Source: Lineus longissimus (Eukaryota; Nemertea; Pilidiophora; Heteronemertea; Lineidae). Taken from it: a DNA stretch of 64,000 nucleotides. The position numbers were made by a program, and so were the translations under genes. Under the pieces are notes generated by a model. It searched no databases, was not told where the DNA came from, and worked only from the letters and a program-made list of their open reading frames with translations. Within the stretch, counting starts at the first letter, position 1, and each line of letters begins with the position of its first letter. Location: assembly GCF_910592395.1 (NCBI RefSeq), contig NC_088321.1, positions 124,001 to 188,000 on the forward strand, given 5' to 3'. This document shows positions 49,001-61,925 of this stretch, piece by piece.

Positions 49001-50321
49001 TCACCGTGTTTTCGCGGACACTGAACTGGCATGTCCACGGATAGTGGGGACACGGATTCGCCAAGGTGAAATGGTACACGATCAGCTTTTACGGCGGTCA
49101 CATTCCCCCAAACTAATCCGGTCAATAACGACACCATTCAATCGTGCCGTCACACCCTCGGCAACTGGTTACCAGACCTCGTTACAAGCAGAAACTCGGG
49201 TCACTCCCTGATTGGTCAATGCCATGGTGCGAGGCCACGTGATGTGACGTCAGTCTGAGGCCATTCCATTCTCCAAGCGTCGTCAATTGTGATCATCGTT
49301 GTCAAGCCTGACTCGACCTACTGTCTCTGCCACAGTTGGCTCGCCAGTCACCTCTCAACTGATCGGCGGCGCCTGAATGATAACGGACTCGTTGCTAATT
49401 CACTACACTACCTCCCTCTTGAGTCGTACAATCTCCCCACTGTATCATTTGTCTCTTACTCCTATTAGTAACATTGGAAAAAAAACATCATGAATCTCTT
49501 TCAATGCTTTTGGGATCATTTACTCACAGTCTTCATGAATGAATCATTAACGTAAAACTAACACCACCGAAATGTTATGTACACGTATATGTATGCACAC
49601 ACCACTGAGACCAATTGGCAGCGAGATGTGCCAGCGGTTATTTCTGGGGTGGTGCTCACCTTTACTTTGTGCTCGTCGATAGGTCCGCTTCCAAAGAACC
49701 AGGCGACTCGAATGTACGCAATGTAAGGTACCAGCTCACATTTGAGGAGACACAGACCAACTTTTCCTGAACTTTATGATTATGTCCCCTGAAGAACGAG
49801 TTTAAAATCACTGGAAAAGAAATTCAGCTTGTGAAAATGTACAGAGGAATTTTGCGGCCAACGAAATGGCAGTTTACAGTATTCGAATATGACAGACGTA
49901 TCAATATTCACCCCGGAGTATTCCCGGCGGTGAATATTATAACGAATGAGACTGGTGGATTCGCTGGTGAGCTCGGTTTACATTTGGGACGTGGTGTCAA
50001 GCTCATTTTGGATGAAATCGATCTGGCTCGCGGGATGCATGCTACTTGGTTAGGGTATCTTGAAATGGATGGCCAAGATCACGGGCATGCTGTGACAGGA
50101 GCTTGAAGACAATATCTGTGCGATAGTTTTAGTTCCATATGAAGGCAAACAAAATATGCTGGCAAATAGAAGGAAAAATACGAGGTTCGCAAGCAAAACG
50201 TTCCATCATAGAATCATTGTTGGGCACATGGTAGGCCAAAAGGATCTCTGATGATTATCATAGACCACGTTTAACATCCAGATCCCATCATAAATTGGCC
50301 ACTTCAAAGGGAGGTTAAACC

Positions 50322-50405
50322 ACAGTAGAACCTCTCTATTAAGGCCACCATTGGGACTCGCAGACTCTGACCTTCATAGGGAGGTATCCTGATTACAGAG
50401 GTCCA
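50322..50405. mobile_element. Single Tigger/pogo-like end, family 1
   Basis: CAGTAGAACCTCTCTATTAAGG plus about 60 bp (GGGAGGTATCCTGATTACAG). The same end as the element at 42023, but no matching right end is visible nearby. Confidence 0.55.
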
Positions 50406-52170
50406 AGGCTCAATAAATAAGAAACATAACCCATCGTATTCTCGCCTTGATATTATCCAGAGCTATCGACCACCATCTAACATTTCTCTCACGAAGCAGA
50501 CTGTTCACGCTCAAGCGCACTTTCCGAGATTTCCATAAATTTCCGGAACATTTAACAGGCAGGTCAGCGATCGAACCGACTTGGCTGTATTAGCGTAGTA
50601 TCACAGAAATGAGGTACTCGGCTTATGCAAACTCAAGTAAGGCTGGGCTTACATGGAGTTCACGCTGTTACTTGTTACACAGAATACAGAAACAGTCTGT
50701 ACTTGTACGATGCTGTTCCAAAGAGGACAGGCGACATAAAGCAGCGATAACAATATAATATAGAGTTCACGTTTATATATGTATCCAGTCGCTTTTCAAG
50801 TGACACACCCATGACTTCCTGATATCCCACCGACCCTACGCCCGTGACGTCGATTGTCATTGGACCGTATGGTCTTGACTCATTTCACGCCATGCACGCA
50901 CTCACCTAATTGGTTGATTGCATTGGGGCGAGGGATTTGGGATAATTTGAATTGATTTTGGGCGGTGAGATACTTGATCGATATGGTTAGTGGTTGGGTG
51001 ATCAATTTGGGGGATACAGACGTGGAGAGCCTGACGTCCCCAAGTTCAGAGCAAGTGGCCACATGGAAGATCAGTGTTATAGGCCAGGTTAGATGGCTAG
51101 AATTGCCAATGGTATTTCCTAATGTTCGATCAATTAAATGGACAACCGCTGCCTAATCGCCGAAGAGCCATTTGATACGCAAGTCAGGATCTAATGAACC
51201 AAAAACTGATGGAGTGGGAGCCGTTCTGTCACGTGACGTAACCAAAATGGCTGCACTTCCGCCACAGTGAGCATTATAATTGCATTCTGGAGATGAAGTT
51301 GCCATGGTTACCTATGCTTCCGTTGCTACGGCTGGCTAAGTCTGGACAAGACTGTTGGATTCCTGCGGTGAGGTTTGGCCACGCGGAGTGAGATGACGAA
51401 AATCACCAGGACGATGCCGCGGCACTCTAATATGTCAATGAAATCGGATGAGAGAATTAGATTTCTTCTGCGGCACTTGTCGGATCCTGGTTGGTTAAGA
51501 TGACAGACGGAGGATAACGCAATAAGTCCGTCACGTCCGGTAGCCTGCTTTTAAGCAAACCTATGATCAGATGATGATGATGATAATGATGATGATGACT
51601 ATATCTCGAGATCTCGCTGGGATGCGCGTGGTTTTACCAGACTGATACAATACCAAAGGGAACTGTCATAGCCAATCAAACATGAAATATACAAAGAATA
51701 CATCACCAAACCAATTGCAAATCCAATCAAAAGATACATCTAGATTCAGAACAAACAAATGCTCTTATTCCACACAATTCGCCGGCTAGTTGCCTTATTT
51801 GCGAAACAAATTGGGATGATTGATGTCCATGATAGCGCGACATAACGCTGTTTATATCTATCTTCTGACGGCGGTGAGGAAGCGAAGATGTGGGATGAGA
51901 TGGAGGAATGGTATTTTTAGAAGGGTTTATCAATACTCTGAGATTCATTTGGTTCTCCTTCGAATCGTCTTTGTAAACGAGGTTTCAGACAGTCTACACT
52001 GTGTGTTGTAATGATCCATGATCTCTTCAAACTCCCTGGTGTCTTCTGATATGACAGAAAACAATAGGGTTCGACACATTTTCCAGGGAGCCTTTCCTAC
52101 TTCTACACTGGGATGAGTGTACATGAATGATTAAAAAATGAAAAACAAAAAAAGACAAAAGAGGAAAACT

Positions 52171-52243
52171 ACCGCCATCGGGAGTCGAACCAGTGACCAC
52201 CTGACCGAACGTCAAGCCCTCTGATCGCTGAGCCATCAAGACT
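52171..52243 (-). mobile_element. tRNA-derived SINE head
   Basis: Minus strand: A box TGGCTCAGCGATCAGAGGG and B box GGTTCGACTCCC with correct spacing, followed by a T-rich tail (CTTTTGTCTTTTTTTG). An anticodon-arm-like stem CTTGA/TCAGG folds with a 7-nt loop, but position 33 is G rather than U and the acceptor stem does not pair. It is therefore a SINE head or tRNA pseudogene, not a functional tRNA. Confidence 0.65.
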
Positions 52244-55200
52244 TTCATGTTTGGCCGGTGATTTTCTTTGCTTTAGAACGCAGTGCGCAGACGGCACGAG
52301 GGAATGTTATCCCTCGGACACCATTCCAGTCGTCGCCATATTGAAATATCAATCAATCCGTGTGTGACTAGGTCGCACAGGTGTCAGGGTGATTTGCCGA
52401 AATAGTTCCAAAGTATCTTATATCTTGATATCTGTACCGATTTTTCTCATTCTGTCGTATTTAAATAGCTTTGGGATATTTTTGATAATGTTTAAAGCTG
52501 ATTTTAACGTTTGAATGGCGTTTAAAAAAGGTTTTTAAAGCCAAGGTCAATGGGGTCATGGAAATAGTTTTTGGCGCCAATGATGTCAGCAATCGCCGAA
52601 CCGAGGAGCACCACTATCGGTGCTGAGACAAACCAGACTGCTGGGCGAGAAATTTCTATTTGGCGGGAATCATTCGCAAGATGTGGTCATTACAAAGAGA
52701 GTGAAGTTAACCCAAATTGAGAACAGCATTTGTCTGTCCCAAGGTTGTCCTCAATTATTGAGAGAAAACATCCCAAAATGTTATGGTTAAATGAATTACA
52801 GGCCCTTACTGTAAACTCACTCAGGAGCTGTCCGACCTTCAAATGGCAGCAACTGCTGGATCTGTCATATTCTTAGTCCCCGACAGTAAACTGGCACGAT
52901 CAGTGTGTACTTCAGTTTGTAAATGTCGGGTTCTGGTTCCTTGGTTTGGCTTTGTAAGGACACTCGATGGTTAAGTGGCAGTGTTACATACATAGTCAGG
53001 GACCTGAGGTTAACCACGGAGGAACCAGGTTTAAAGCGAAGCGATTCCAATCCCCGGGTAAATGTTTATGTTTCCAGTGTGTCTCATTCAAATGGCATAT
53101 TGTTTTCTGAAGTGACAACTAATCCCATCTCGTGACCTCAGAGCGGCGACTTTAGAGGAAGCTCTTAGCGATAGCGGAGAAATATTGACAATAAGCAACT
53201 CCGCGGACATCCAAGCAGCGGGGTATCTCTCAGGACAGCCATAACTCAACCACATAAACACTGCAAACGATGTTGGATGGTCGCGGCACCAGCTAAGGCC
53301 GGTCATCAACCGATAGCTTTCATATCGAGAAATCGTTTTCTTCTCTGCTAGTTTTCTTGATCTAGTCTTGTATAAATTGTCTGTTGGGTTCTATTTGTTC
53401 TCGCTGATGAAATATATAGTGTGCTTTGCCGGTCGGTATGTTGGACATTTCTCCACCGGGAAAACCCTACGGACTCCGCAAGGGCAAGCGATCTAAATGT
53501 AATACGTGGTGATTCAACCATGGAACAAGAATCTATAATTGTAGATTCGATGTAAAGCGTAGTTGGTGATAATTGTCATAGATTTTACAATGAGCCATCA
53601 TAGTTTCCTTGACGGAAGCCTTTGCCAGTGTAACAAGAAATCTTATCTGCAAACTGCACAGCCATAAAACCACACTACTTCTTCCCCACCCAGGAGCTAC
53701 ACGACAACACTATTTGGTTGCTCCGTTTTTATGCGTTTGCTTGTAATCAATGTTCGCGCCAGAAAGTAATCGAAGCCAACGAAGCGGCGGTAAATAACGC
53801 CGGGTATTCTCGACAAGTCAATACATTGATTTTGTGTCTTTTTCAGTCTCAACCCGAGAATAGCAGCGTGTTGCAGGAATATTTCATTTGCGATGAAATT
53901 TACGAGAGCTCTTGGTGGAATTTCCGTTTCGTCGCTCACGGTAAATGAAGCATATCGTTGATCAAAAAGGCCTAACTCCTTCTCTTTTTTTCTGCTTGTG
54001 GGTTCGCCTGTTGCCGGCGTCACGAGGTCAAGGCGCTTCCGGTCTGTCCAAATGTCAGTCACTGAACGGGCGAACCCGAAGCCTCAATGCTGTGACATTC
54101 CTCGTCAATGTTTCGTGAAAGGACGAGACACGACACGATTGAGGCATGCATTTCGAGTCTAACGCATCTCAGTCAACAAATCCCCGATACATATCATAAA
54201 ACTACTGTTGCTAACTGATTGACTTGCCTCAGACTAGAAACGAAGCTGTCCGCCGGACAAAAACGCACACCGAAAGATCAATGCGCGCAAGAAGAAAACA
54301 TCGAGAAAATGACTGTTCTCCGATGACTTGCCTAATGAACCACCAATTCGCAAAATACCCACATATTTTGTAGCCGCTGATAGAATGACTTGCTGAACGA
54401 AGCTGTTAGAGCGAACCCGTTGGGAGCCATTTAATTATACGGTGAGCTTGAAAGGCGATGGCGGCTGCCTATTACAGCGAAGTGAATGGGATTTACAGTT
54501 AGTTAATTTGAAATGTGAAATGCCGTTTCATTTAGACATTTCATTTTGTAAAGTGGTGTTTTATTTATTTCTTGAAATCGACGCTGCTTGCCTTCAATTT
54601 GTAACTGAACGACCCGGTGATTCTCAATTCTGTCTCACAGCTTCTGTTCGTTACAACTACAAATCTCTCATCGAGTTGATCAAGACACTTCGCCGTAACA
54701 ACGCTGAGACTATCAAGGATGTCATGATGGAATGCGTCATAGGATTTTTGACGGGCCATCAAGGAATTTACTACTATAATAGAATTGGTGAACTATTCTT
54801 AATGTCCAGAATTCTGAAGACTGTTACTCTAATGGGTCTGTACCTCGCTGCTAACGTCTATTTCGATAGTGAACACCGTCATAGGATATAACGATAGATC
54901 ACCAAAGGTTCAACAACAGACCTATCAATGATGCCGGCAACCCTGGCCTGAGCAAGAGTTGAAAAACCTGCCTTTAGACAGTTTGCCACCAGTTTAACTT
55001 GTAAAACAGGCGAGGGAGAACGACCACTTGACAATCGGAGAGAGTGTCGCGTGTCTATTGATTGCTAGAACCGCCGGGATAAAGGCGTGTGCATTCGGGG
55101 CTTTCTCTTGGAGCCGAGTTATACAGTATCTTCCTTGAGGTAATGAAGCGGAGAGTATTACCAGTTGAAGTCCCGCCAAGTTACTTGTGGAGAGAGGCAG

Positions 55201-55449
55201 GTTGAAGCCACTGCAGGCAGAGTTCCCACTTGAGAACCCGAGACAGTGTAGTTGTACCATTGATCGCCGAGCAGCCGAAGAAAGAGGCTGTAATCATGTC
55301 CAGATCTTTCTATACAATTGGATTCGTCGAGGTCCAACATAAGGTAAATGTCTTTCAATGCTAAGGTCTCACCACGCCATTCCACTAGAAGGCGTTTTCT
55401 GCAAATCACAGGAGGAATACAACTTCTGATCTACATTTCTAATTCTGTT

Positions 55450-55860
55450 TACATTTGGATCATCAGTTGTCCTGGGAAATTGCAAACTGTAATGTGTAAC
55501 TGGATTAGCGCTGGAGGATTATGGTAAGCTGTGAACTGGAATTGAATTTCTGTTTGTGACTTGTTGTAATCTTTCATCTGTAATTGGATTGGTGTCTGTG
55601 ATGTGGTTGTAATCTGTGGTCTGTAACTTGATTTGTGCTGGTTACGTGTTAATCTGTTATTTGTAATGCAGTTTTGCGCTTGTGATTCGTCGCTTGTCAC
55701 GTGTTGTAATTTGTGATCTGTGATTGAATATCTGCTCGTGACGTGCTGTAAACTGTAACTGTATTGGTATTTATGATTAGTAGTAATCTGTGATATGTAA
55801 CTGAATTCGTGCTTGTGATTCGTTGTAATCTTTAATCTGTAACTGGATCAATACTTGAGA
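55450..55860. repeat. Decayed ~40-60-bp tandem repeat
   Basis: Many partial copies of GTGATTCGTTGTAATCTGTG and CTGTAACTGGATTGGTG in irregular order. It looks like an old minisatellite whose units have diverged. Confidence 0.7.
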
Positions 55861-56981
55861 TTAATACGGATCATCACCTGTGGATATCATAGATTGTTGC
55901 TGCCAAGAACCCAGGGGTGAGATCCGTCATTCTAGATATGAGACTTGCCTACACCGCCCCGCTGATACTCAGCCGGCGAATTCGACACCACACATTGATC
56001 CGACGACAGGATTGCATTCCTTCCGACATTGCCGTGACTGAAGTTCCTTGGAGTACATGTGTCATTTCTGAGATTAGTGCTCCAATACCCAAGGGCTAGA
56101 TTGGTCTTCTCAATGAGAGGTTGGTGCTACTGCAGGAAAGGAAGGACGTTGATTCTCCCGATGTCGACAGTATTTGAGTATCGTGTTAATCCAAAATCGT
56201 CATTCCATCACAACACTGCGCTGACAAGAACCCAAGGGTGATATTTCTCAGAATATGAGCGATGTAAATACAAGTCATTAGAAATGGAATGCTTTACTTT
56301 ATAGCTAATTGCATTGGCTGTTCACTATTCACTTCAATTTTAGGAATATTATTTTGGCAATGTTGATGCTCCACTCTGCCAAGGTGATTGTTGCTTGAAA
56401 TGTATTGCAATCAGTGCCTTATAATTGCACTGGCGATGGCGGAGATGGTACATTCGTAGAGGAAGAATTCATATTCAAAGCGATCTTTCCATCAAGACTT
56501 GAGAAACTTTGCCGACGAGCCGTTGTCGATGTAGTACATGAAGACGCTAGCTGAACTTCCTACTAATCTTACACTGATTGAAAAGGACGGATTTATTTAC
56601 TGCAAATCTGGCTATACATCTCGGTCTTAGGAACTTTATTATGGCCATGTCGGAGTTCTCCCAACAACCCTAGAGCGAAATCGGTCATTCTTGTGAGTTG
56701 CTAAACCTGTGTTGCTAACAATTCAGGCGGGGATTGCTATCACACCACACACTGACTGATAAGACAAGTGGGCTATTTCGAATTCTGCTGCTGTTGTGAC
56801 GGCTAGTACTGTCAAAGCTACAGGATCATTGTGCTATTGGTGAGTATGCTAACTTCATGCGGTGTTTCGCTCGCAAAATAACAAATGTATCACTAAGAAA
56901 GGGAAGAAAGAAGTCATTCGCAAAGGTTAGAACCTGCTTTTGAACCGTCCCTACTTTCACAGCCGTCGCTGGCGGGGGTAA

Positions 56982-57445
56982 CTAGCAAAAGAAGGAAGCC
57001 TACAGATCCAGCCAAATGGGAAGCAGTCATACAGAGAAATAACAACACTCCTGAAGCAGAAATGCAGAAATGACTGGAAGAAAATCCAGGGAAACCACCA
57101 CCCCCAATCAGATCAGCTGTGGCTACTTGACCGAAAAGACGCTACTACCATCTACCGTCTAAGAACAGGCCACTGTGGCCTGCGTGGGCATCTTAAACGT
57201 ATAGGAGTAAGAGACACAGCAGAATGCCAATGCCAGACAGCAGTGCAAACACCAACGCACATCCTACAGGACTGTCCCCTGTACCAGGATTTACGAAATA
57301 GATTCTGGCCAAAGGACCCGAAGGTCGAAGAAAAGCTGTGGGGAACACAGCCGGACCTTCGGGCGACAAGCCGCTTCATCTCCGCCACAGGACTGAGGTT
57401 ATAGTACTTAGGCAGGTTGAACGCTGAAGAAGAAGAAGAAGCTGG
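56982..57445 (+). mobile_element. 3' end of a LINE (RNase H / C-terminal ORF2 region)
   Basis: An open frame running to TAG at 57402-57404 encodes IYRLRTGHCGLRGHLKRIG, a CQCQTAVQTPTHILQDCPLY zinc-knuckle-like segment, and SRFISATGLRL at the end. This is the typical C-terminus of ORF2 of some animal non-LTR retrotransposons. It is followed by (GAA)n at 57427-57440, consistent with a retrotransposon tail. The 5' part is missing, typical of truncation at insertion. The uninterrupted frame suggests a fairly recent insertion. Confidence 0.8.
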
Positions 57446-57456
57446 CGGGGGTGGGT

Positions 57457-57474
57457 GGGGGGGGGGGGGGGGGG
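57457..57474. repeat. Poly-G run
   Basis: About 18 G directly downstream of the LINE tail. Also potential G-quadruplex DNA. Confidence 0.88.
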
Positions 57475-59487
57475 CTAAAGATCGGGATATTCTGGAGGAA
57501 GTGGCCGCCTGTTCTCTTTCTAAAATGACATCCAACACCCTGAACTGTTAATGGTAGCGCGGAGCAGACAGAGTAATCTCGTGTTGAAGGAGAAAGTCGG
57601 CCGAAAATGAGATTGGTGTGAAACAGACAGTTGTTGAAATGGTCCGTGTTTGAAACATCATAATACAATGTACTGAAATGGCATGGTGATTTTGTTCAAT
57701 CTCTATGAACGGACAAGAGTCTTCACGTATTCAGTGGATTGTGCTATGAACCAAATTACAGATGGAAATTGTACATATTTAATTCAGTAGGACTGTCATG
57801 AGGATGCGTCCGTTTTCCTAATTCACTTGATCGTCCCCAGTGACACGATCAAGCTTGTATCTTTGGTTTGGCCGCGTGTTTGGGAACGAAAGGACATTCT
57901 AGGCAATTTCATTAGGACTAGTTATATCGGATGAGCAGCTTTACCTTCAAAACATCAAAGTGATCATTCGACGGTAGAGACGGTCATGGCGGAGGTTATT
58001 GGGACTTCCACGCAGTGCCTCCTGTATGGCACTCAATTGTGAAGGGGTTGGCTGGCGTGGATACCTTAATTGTGATGCCGAAAGAGCTGACAGCCGATAT
58101 GCTTATATTCAAAGGAGCTAAACGTCAATTTTTCAGCATACTTCTGAACATTTTTCTCAATACGGCGGCTTACATGGTTGGTAATTTGAAAATGACACAC
58201 GAAAATCGTCGAGAATCATTTAATATTTAAAGGAGGTGATTTGCAAGCTATAAGGTTCATTGCCAGAGTCATTACCTTTACAGTCTACATGCAAATTAAG
58301 CTGATTTAAACCATGTTCGTGGCAATGACCTTTTTGCCACGCTATTTTAACGCGCTGATCACCGGAAGTGACGTCATACTATGGTAGGGGACATAAATCA
58401 GAAATATTCGGCGGATAACATACCTGCCGTATAAATCTCCCGCAAAATTACCTCCCACAAATATCTTCCGTAACATCTCGCCGTCAAATTCCGTCTCAGC
58501 AATTAGAAGCAGAGGACGGTGTGTTTTCTCCATTTTTACGCCTGAACTCGCTGCAATCTTAGCCTTCGACAATGGTGGCAATTTGTCTTTTTTGCTCTAG
58601 CGATTAATTAATCAAGAGTGCCGCCATTAAATCAAAGATATCATCGAACAGGACTGCTTCAAAGAGGGGCTTTAGGAGATGATGAGGGGATGATGCTCGT
58701 TGGAGTGTTGGCGGCGTGTTTCAGGCATTCGACACAGGATTCACCTACCATTCCGGGCGTCATCGGTATCCTCAAAGGTCAACGCCGTTCGTTATGAATT
58801 TGAAATTTGTAATTTGAAATATTTCAATTGTGTAAATATGAACTAAAGATAAATTTCAGCATTGCCGTTGTGTTGACCGTTTGAAAAGGTGTGACTTACG
58901 GAGTTTCTTAAAGGTGAGCAAACTCTCTCCTCTTCTAACGAGAGGCGGAAGTTTGTTCCTGAGATCTGCAGCTGGTTTATTGAAAGACTGGTCACAAATA
59001 CCTAATGAGGACAATCTCTCTAATTGTTGCAACTTGTTCATTTCAGACTATCAACCTCAAACCTCAACGAGGAGGATGGCGAAGAGAGTGGCAGAGGCAG
59101 AGTAGACGCGTGTTGATATCGAGCACCAGTGTTCGGCTAGAACGTTCGAGGCGCCACCACGCGTGAGATTTGGACATTGATTTATCTTCTCGTGATTCCT
59201 TTGTCGGCCACGTTTCCCCATCTCACGGGGTTTTCGCTTAAGGCAGCAAGCCAGTAAGCCAGTTGTTGGACTGTCCAACTGACTATTCATTCCTCGCTTT
59301 GAGGAATTATGGTGTCGCATCCGGAATATATGATTAGGAATAGAGTTGAGAAGAGGAATTATTGTCACGAATAATGTGGTTTCAAAAGTTGAAGACAGAT
59401 CTAGCGACCCCAGCTTTGTTGGAGTAAACCTCGCTAAAAGGGGGCACTTCTAGCAGTTACCGTTTTCGTGATCGTTCAAAAGTGGAG

Positions 59488-59494
59488 TATAAAT
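59488..59494 (+). promoter_or_regulatory. TATA box of the intronless GPCR
   Basis: TATAAAT lies 47 bp before the first ATG at 59535. A start site about 30 bp downstream would leave a 5' UTR of about 15-20 nt. It is the only gene here for which a core promoter can be proposed directly. Confidence 0.55.
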
Positions 59495-59534
59495 CGCATC
59501 GTCTTTGAGAACTTGTGTTCACCTTTCCCAAGAA

Positions 59535-60671
59535 ATGGCGCTGGTGTGCAACGAGTCAATCAGAGCTGCCTATTTTGAAATTCAGTCGCCAATGAGAAAC
59601 CGAGTTGTGGATTCATTCCAATTAGGAATTGTGGTATGTTCGCTCGGGTTCGTGGAGTTATTAGGAATGGCCTTGAACTTTATGGTCTTGGTTGTTCTGT
59701 GCCAGGACAGGAAGAATAGGGGATGTGCTTTGTTATTGCTACAAATCATGACCGCTATTGATAATTTCTACCTTGCGTGTAACTTCGCTGGAACATGGCT
59801 GCCGGCTTTTTTGCAATACGTGACCTATGGTGCACAGGAGTGCCCTCTATCGGATTACACCCAATTTAGAGTTACATCGGATGTTTACTTCAAGACTGTT
59901 TTGAATATTGGGCGAGACACTGTGAATTGGATGATGTTAATAGTTGCTGAATATTCGTCATTTCCGCTGTGTTGCCCCAGTTACGGTTCGAAACGACTGT
60001 ATAATATGCCATTTGCATGTGTCGATATGTCCGTTACCATGGCAGTCGTTTTAGCATTAAACATATTCAAATTTGTCTGCGGGCCTGCTCCGTTTCCATG
60101 GAGTCCCGAACAATGTACCTTCAAAGTAAAAGGTATGTATCTATCAGTTGTTAAGGCAACCATTCTCGTCCCCGAGTTGTGTGTTCTAATTATGTATGTG
60201 TTTCTCGTCATACAAATGTACATCAGTAAAGGGACAACAACGGATCCCAGGGGCACCCATGTTCTCGTACAAATAAAAAGAGCATTCGCGATTATGACTC
60301 TATATTTAGTTTGCGAAGTGCCGAACTTTGTTTATCATATCCTTCGTTGGGACATGATAACGATACATGGCGGACTACAAACACAGTATGTCATATCCTA
60401 CGTTGCACTTTTAATGAAACACGTGAACAGTTCATGCAAGTTCTTCGTCTACTGCAACGTGGGGAAGGAGTTCAAGATGATCTTGAGGCGACTGATCTGT
60501 GAGGACTATGATGATGATTCAGTAGACTGCCAAGAGATGTCGCCTGTGTTGCTATGCGACGAGGACAACAGAGAACACGACAGTTATGATGATCATACGC
60601 AGACCAAGTGCTTGTTGAATGATGAAGAGGAAACGCGCTGTGCGGTTGCGCATCAGGTCACTGTCGTTTGA
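59535..60671 (+). CDS. Intronless rhodopsin-class GPCR, peptide-receptor-like
   Basis: A single uninterrupted frame of 378 aa from ATG 59535; the frame stays open upstream to 59505 but has no earlier ATG. There are seven hydrophobic segments (about residues 28-56, 63-93, 115-140, 158-182, 200-232, 250-275, 285-312). N-glycosylation site NES is at residue 6. Cysteines before TM3 (AQEC) and in loop 2 (PEQC) could form the usual disulphide. TM6/7 read LYLVCEVPNFVYHILRW and NSSCKFFVYCNVGKEFK, the layout of invertebrate FMRFamide/neuropeptide receptors, with helix 8 after it. TM3 ends in AEYSSFPLCCP where a DRY-type motif is expected, and TM7 has SSCKFFVY instead of NPxxY. The C-tail is acidic and Cys-containing. 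Ligand unknown. A TATA box precedes it and a poly(A) signal follows. Confidence 0.88.
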   Translation: MALVCNESIRAAYFEIQSPMRNRVVDSFQLGIVVCSLGFVELLGMALNFMVLVVLCQDRKNRGCALLLLQIMTAIDNFYLACNFAGTWLPAFLQYVTYGAQECPLSDYTQFRVTSDVYFKTVLNIGRDTVNWMMLIVAEYSSFPLCCPSYGSKRLYNMPFACVDMSVTMAVVLALNIFKFVCGPAPFPWSPEQCTFKVKGMYLSVVKATILVPELCVLIMYVFLVIQMYISKGTTTDPRGTHVLVQIKRAFAIMTLYLVCEVPNFVYHILRWDMITIHGGLQTQYVISYVALLMKHVNSSCKFFVYCNVGKEFKMILRRLICEDYDDDSVDCQEMSPVLLCDEDNREHDSYDDHTQTKCLLNDEEETRCAVAHQVTVV

Positions 60672-60984
60672 TGGCGTTGCCAAGGATTGTGGTCAAATCT
60701 CGTTGCCATGGTTATTGTAGCTAGGAGTGGTCAGGTCTTGTTGCCATAGTTATTGTATCTAGGGTAACTAGTTAGACCACGCTGCATGGTTATTTGGTAC
60801 GGGGTGCGGTTAGATCTTGTTGCCATGGTTAAATCCGTTATGTAACTTAAAATTCAGTCCTGGAGACATTTCTTTTTACCAGCTTCGAACAATAAGTAAA
60901 ATGTGACCAAACATTCTCTCAATGTAGGTCACCAGGTATCATAAATTTGAAGAGCATGTGGTCAGTTATCAAGTCAATGAGGGC

Positions 60985-61493
60985 TTTAGACCGAAGCCTC
61001 TTCAGTGGAGCTGGGTCAGCTATGTAAGTGAGGGCTTTAGACCGAAGCCTCTTCAGTGAAGCTGGGTCAGCCATGTAAGTGAGGGCTTTAGACCGAAGCC
61101 TCTTCAGTGAAGCTGGGTCAGCTATGTAAGTGAGGGCTTTAGACCGAAGCCTCTTCAGTGGAGCTGGGTCAGCTATGTAAGTGAGGGCTTTAGACCGAAG
61201 CCTCTTCAGTGAAGCTGGGTCAGCTATGTAAGTGAGGGCTTTAGACCGAAGCCTCTTCAGTGAAGCTGGGTCAGCTATGTAAGTGAGGGCTTTAGACCGA
61301 AGCCTCTTCAGTGAAGCTGGGTCAGCTATGTAAGTGAGGGCTTTAGACCGAAGCCTCTTCAGTGAAGCTGGGTCAGCTATGTAAGTGAGGGCTTTAGACC
61401 GAAGCCTCTTCAGTGAAGCTGGGTCAGCTATGTAAGTGAGGGCTTTAGACCGAAGCCTCTTCAGTGAAGCTGGGTCAGCTATGTAAGTGATGT
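60985..61493. repeat. 51-bp minisatellite x10 in GPCR 3' UTR
   Basis: Units GGGCTTTAGACCGAAGCCTC...GCTATGTAAGTGA, nearly identical, with GTGGAG/GTGAAG variants. It lies between the GPCR stop and its poly(A) signal. Each unit has TATGTAAGTGAG, a donor-like word. Confidence 0.95.
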
Positions 61494-61510
61494 AACTTGA
61501 ACTATTTTAC

Positions 61511-61516
61511 AATAAA
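61511..61516 (+). terminator. Poly(A) signal AATAAA for GPCR
   Basis: AATAAA right after the 51-bp array, followed within 30 nt by a T/G-rich segment (TTGTTGTCTTTTTC). Confidence 0.65.
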
Positions 61517-61855
61517 CATGTTATTTAGAGTTTACATTCATTGTTGTCTTTTTCTCGTCTAATTTTCAGGGAACATCGGACATTATATATGTAAAATAAA
61601 TCGGAATCCATCATTTCATGATTTCATAAGCGATACAACGCGTGATGCAGGTATGCTTGCAAAAACAAACTGATTGGGGCCAACTTCCCGATTTCGTCAA
61701 TCAGCCCATAGTAGGACTAGATTTTATTTGAAAACACCAACTGCACTTGAAACATGATAGACACCCAGCGACTGGTTTCACCTGACTGCAAAAACAGGTT
61801 TATCGACGAGACGGGCTACAGAGACGCTCTCGTGAAAAGAAAAAATGAAAAATAT

Positions 61856-61925
61856 TCCTCTAGCGGGTTCGAACTCGAGACCCTTGATACTTGATCTTTA
61901 CCGTCTTACCCACTATGCCACGAAC
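61856..61925 (-). mobile_element. tRNA-derived SINE head or tRNA pseudogene
   Basis: Minus strand: A box TGGCATAGTGGGTAAGACGG and B box GAGTTCGAACCCGC, then AATATTTTTCATTTTTTC. The T-rich tail resembles that of the copy near 52200. No proper acceptor stem is seen. Confidence 0.6.

Larger units (their letters stand above)
49001..59487. other. Ten-kilobase gene-poor stretch
   Basis: No exon chain could be built on either strand. It contains isolated open frames (49831-50106, 54442-54891) without recognisable features, transposon ends, a (GAT)n tract at 51567-51600, SINE-like and LINE fragments, and a decayed repeat at 55450-55860. Much of the rest looks like single-copy DNA. Non-coding transcripts, distant 5' exons or enhancers remain possible. 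Confidence 0.6.

Noticed and set aside
49831-50106. 91-aa open frame with moderately complex sequence
   Set aside because: No ATG at the 5' end, no splice-linked partner exon found, no family recognised.
52171-52243. Functional tRNA gene
   Set aside because: The A and B boxes fit, but the acceptor stem does not pair and U33 is missing; better read as a SINE head.
54442-54891. 149-aa open frame
   Set aside because: It begins without ATG, has no recognisable domain and lies in gene-poor DNA. It could be chance in a low-stop region; transcript data would be needed.
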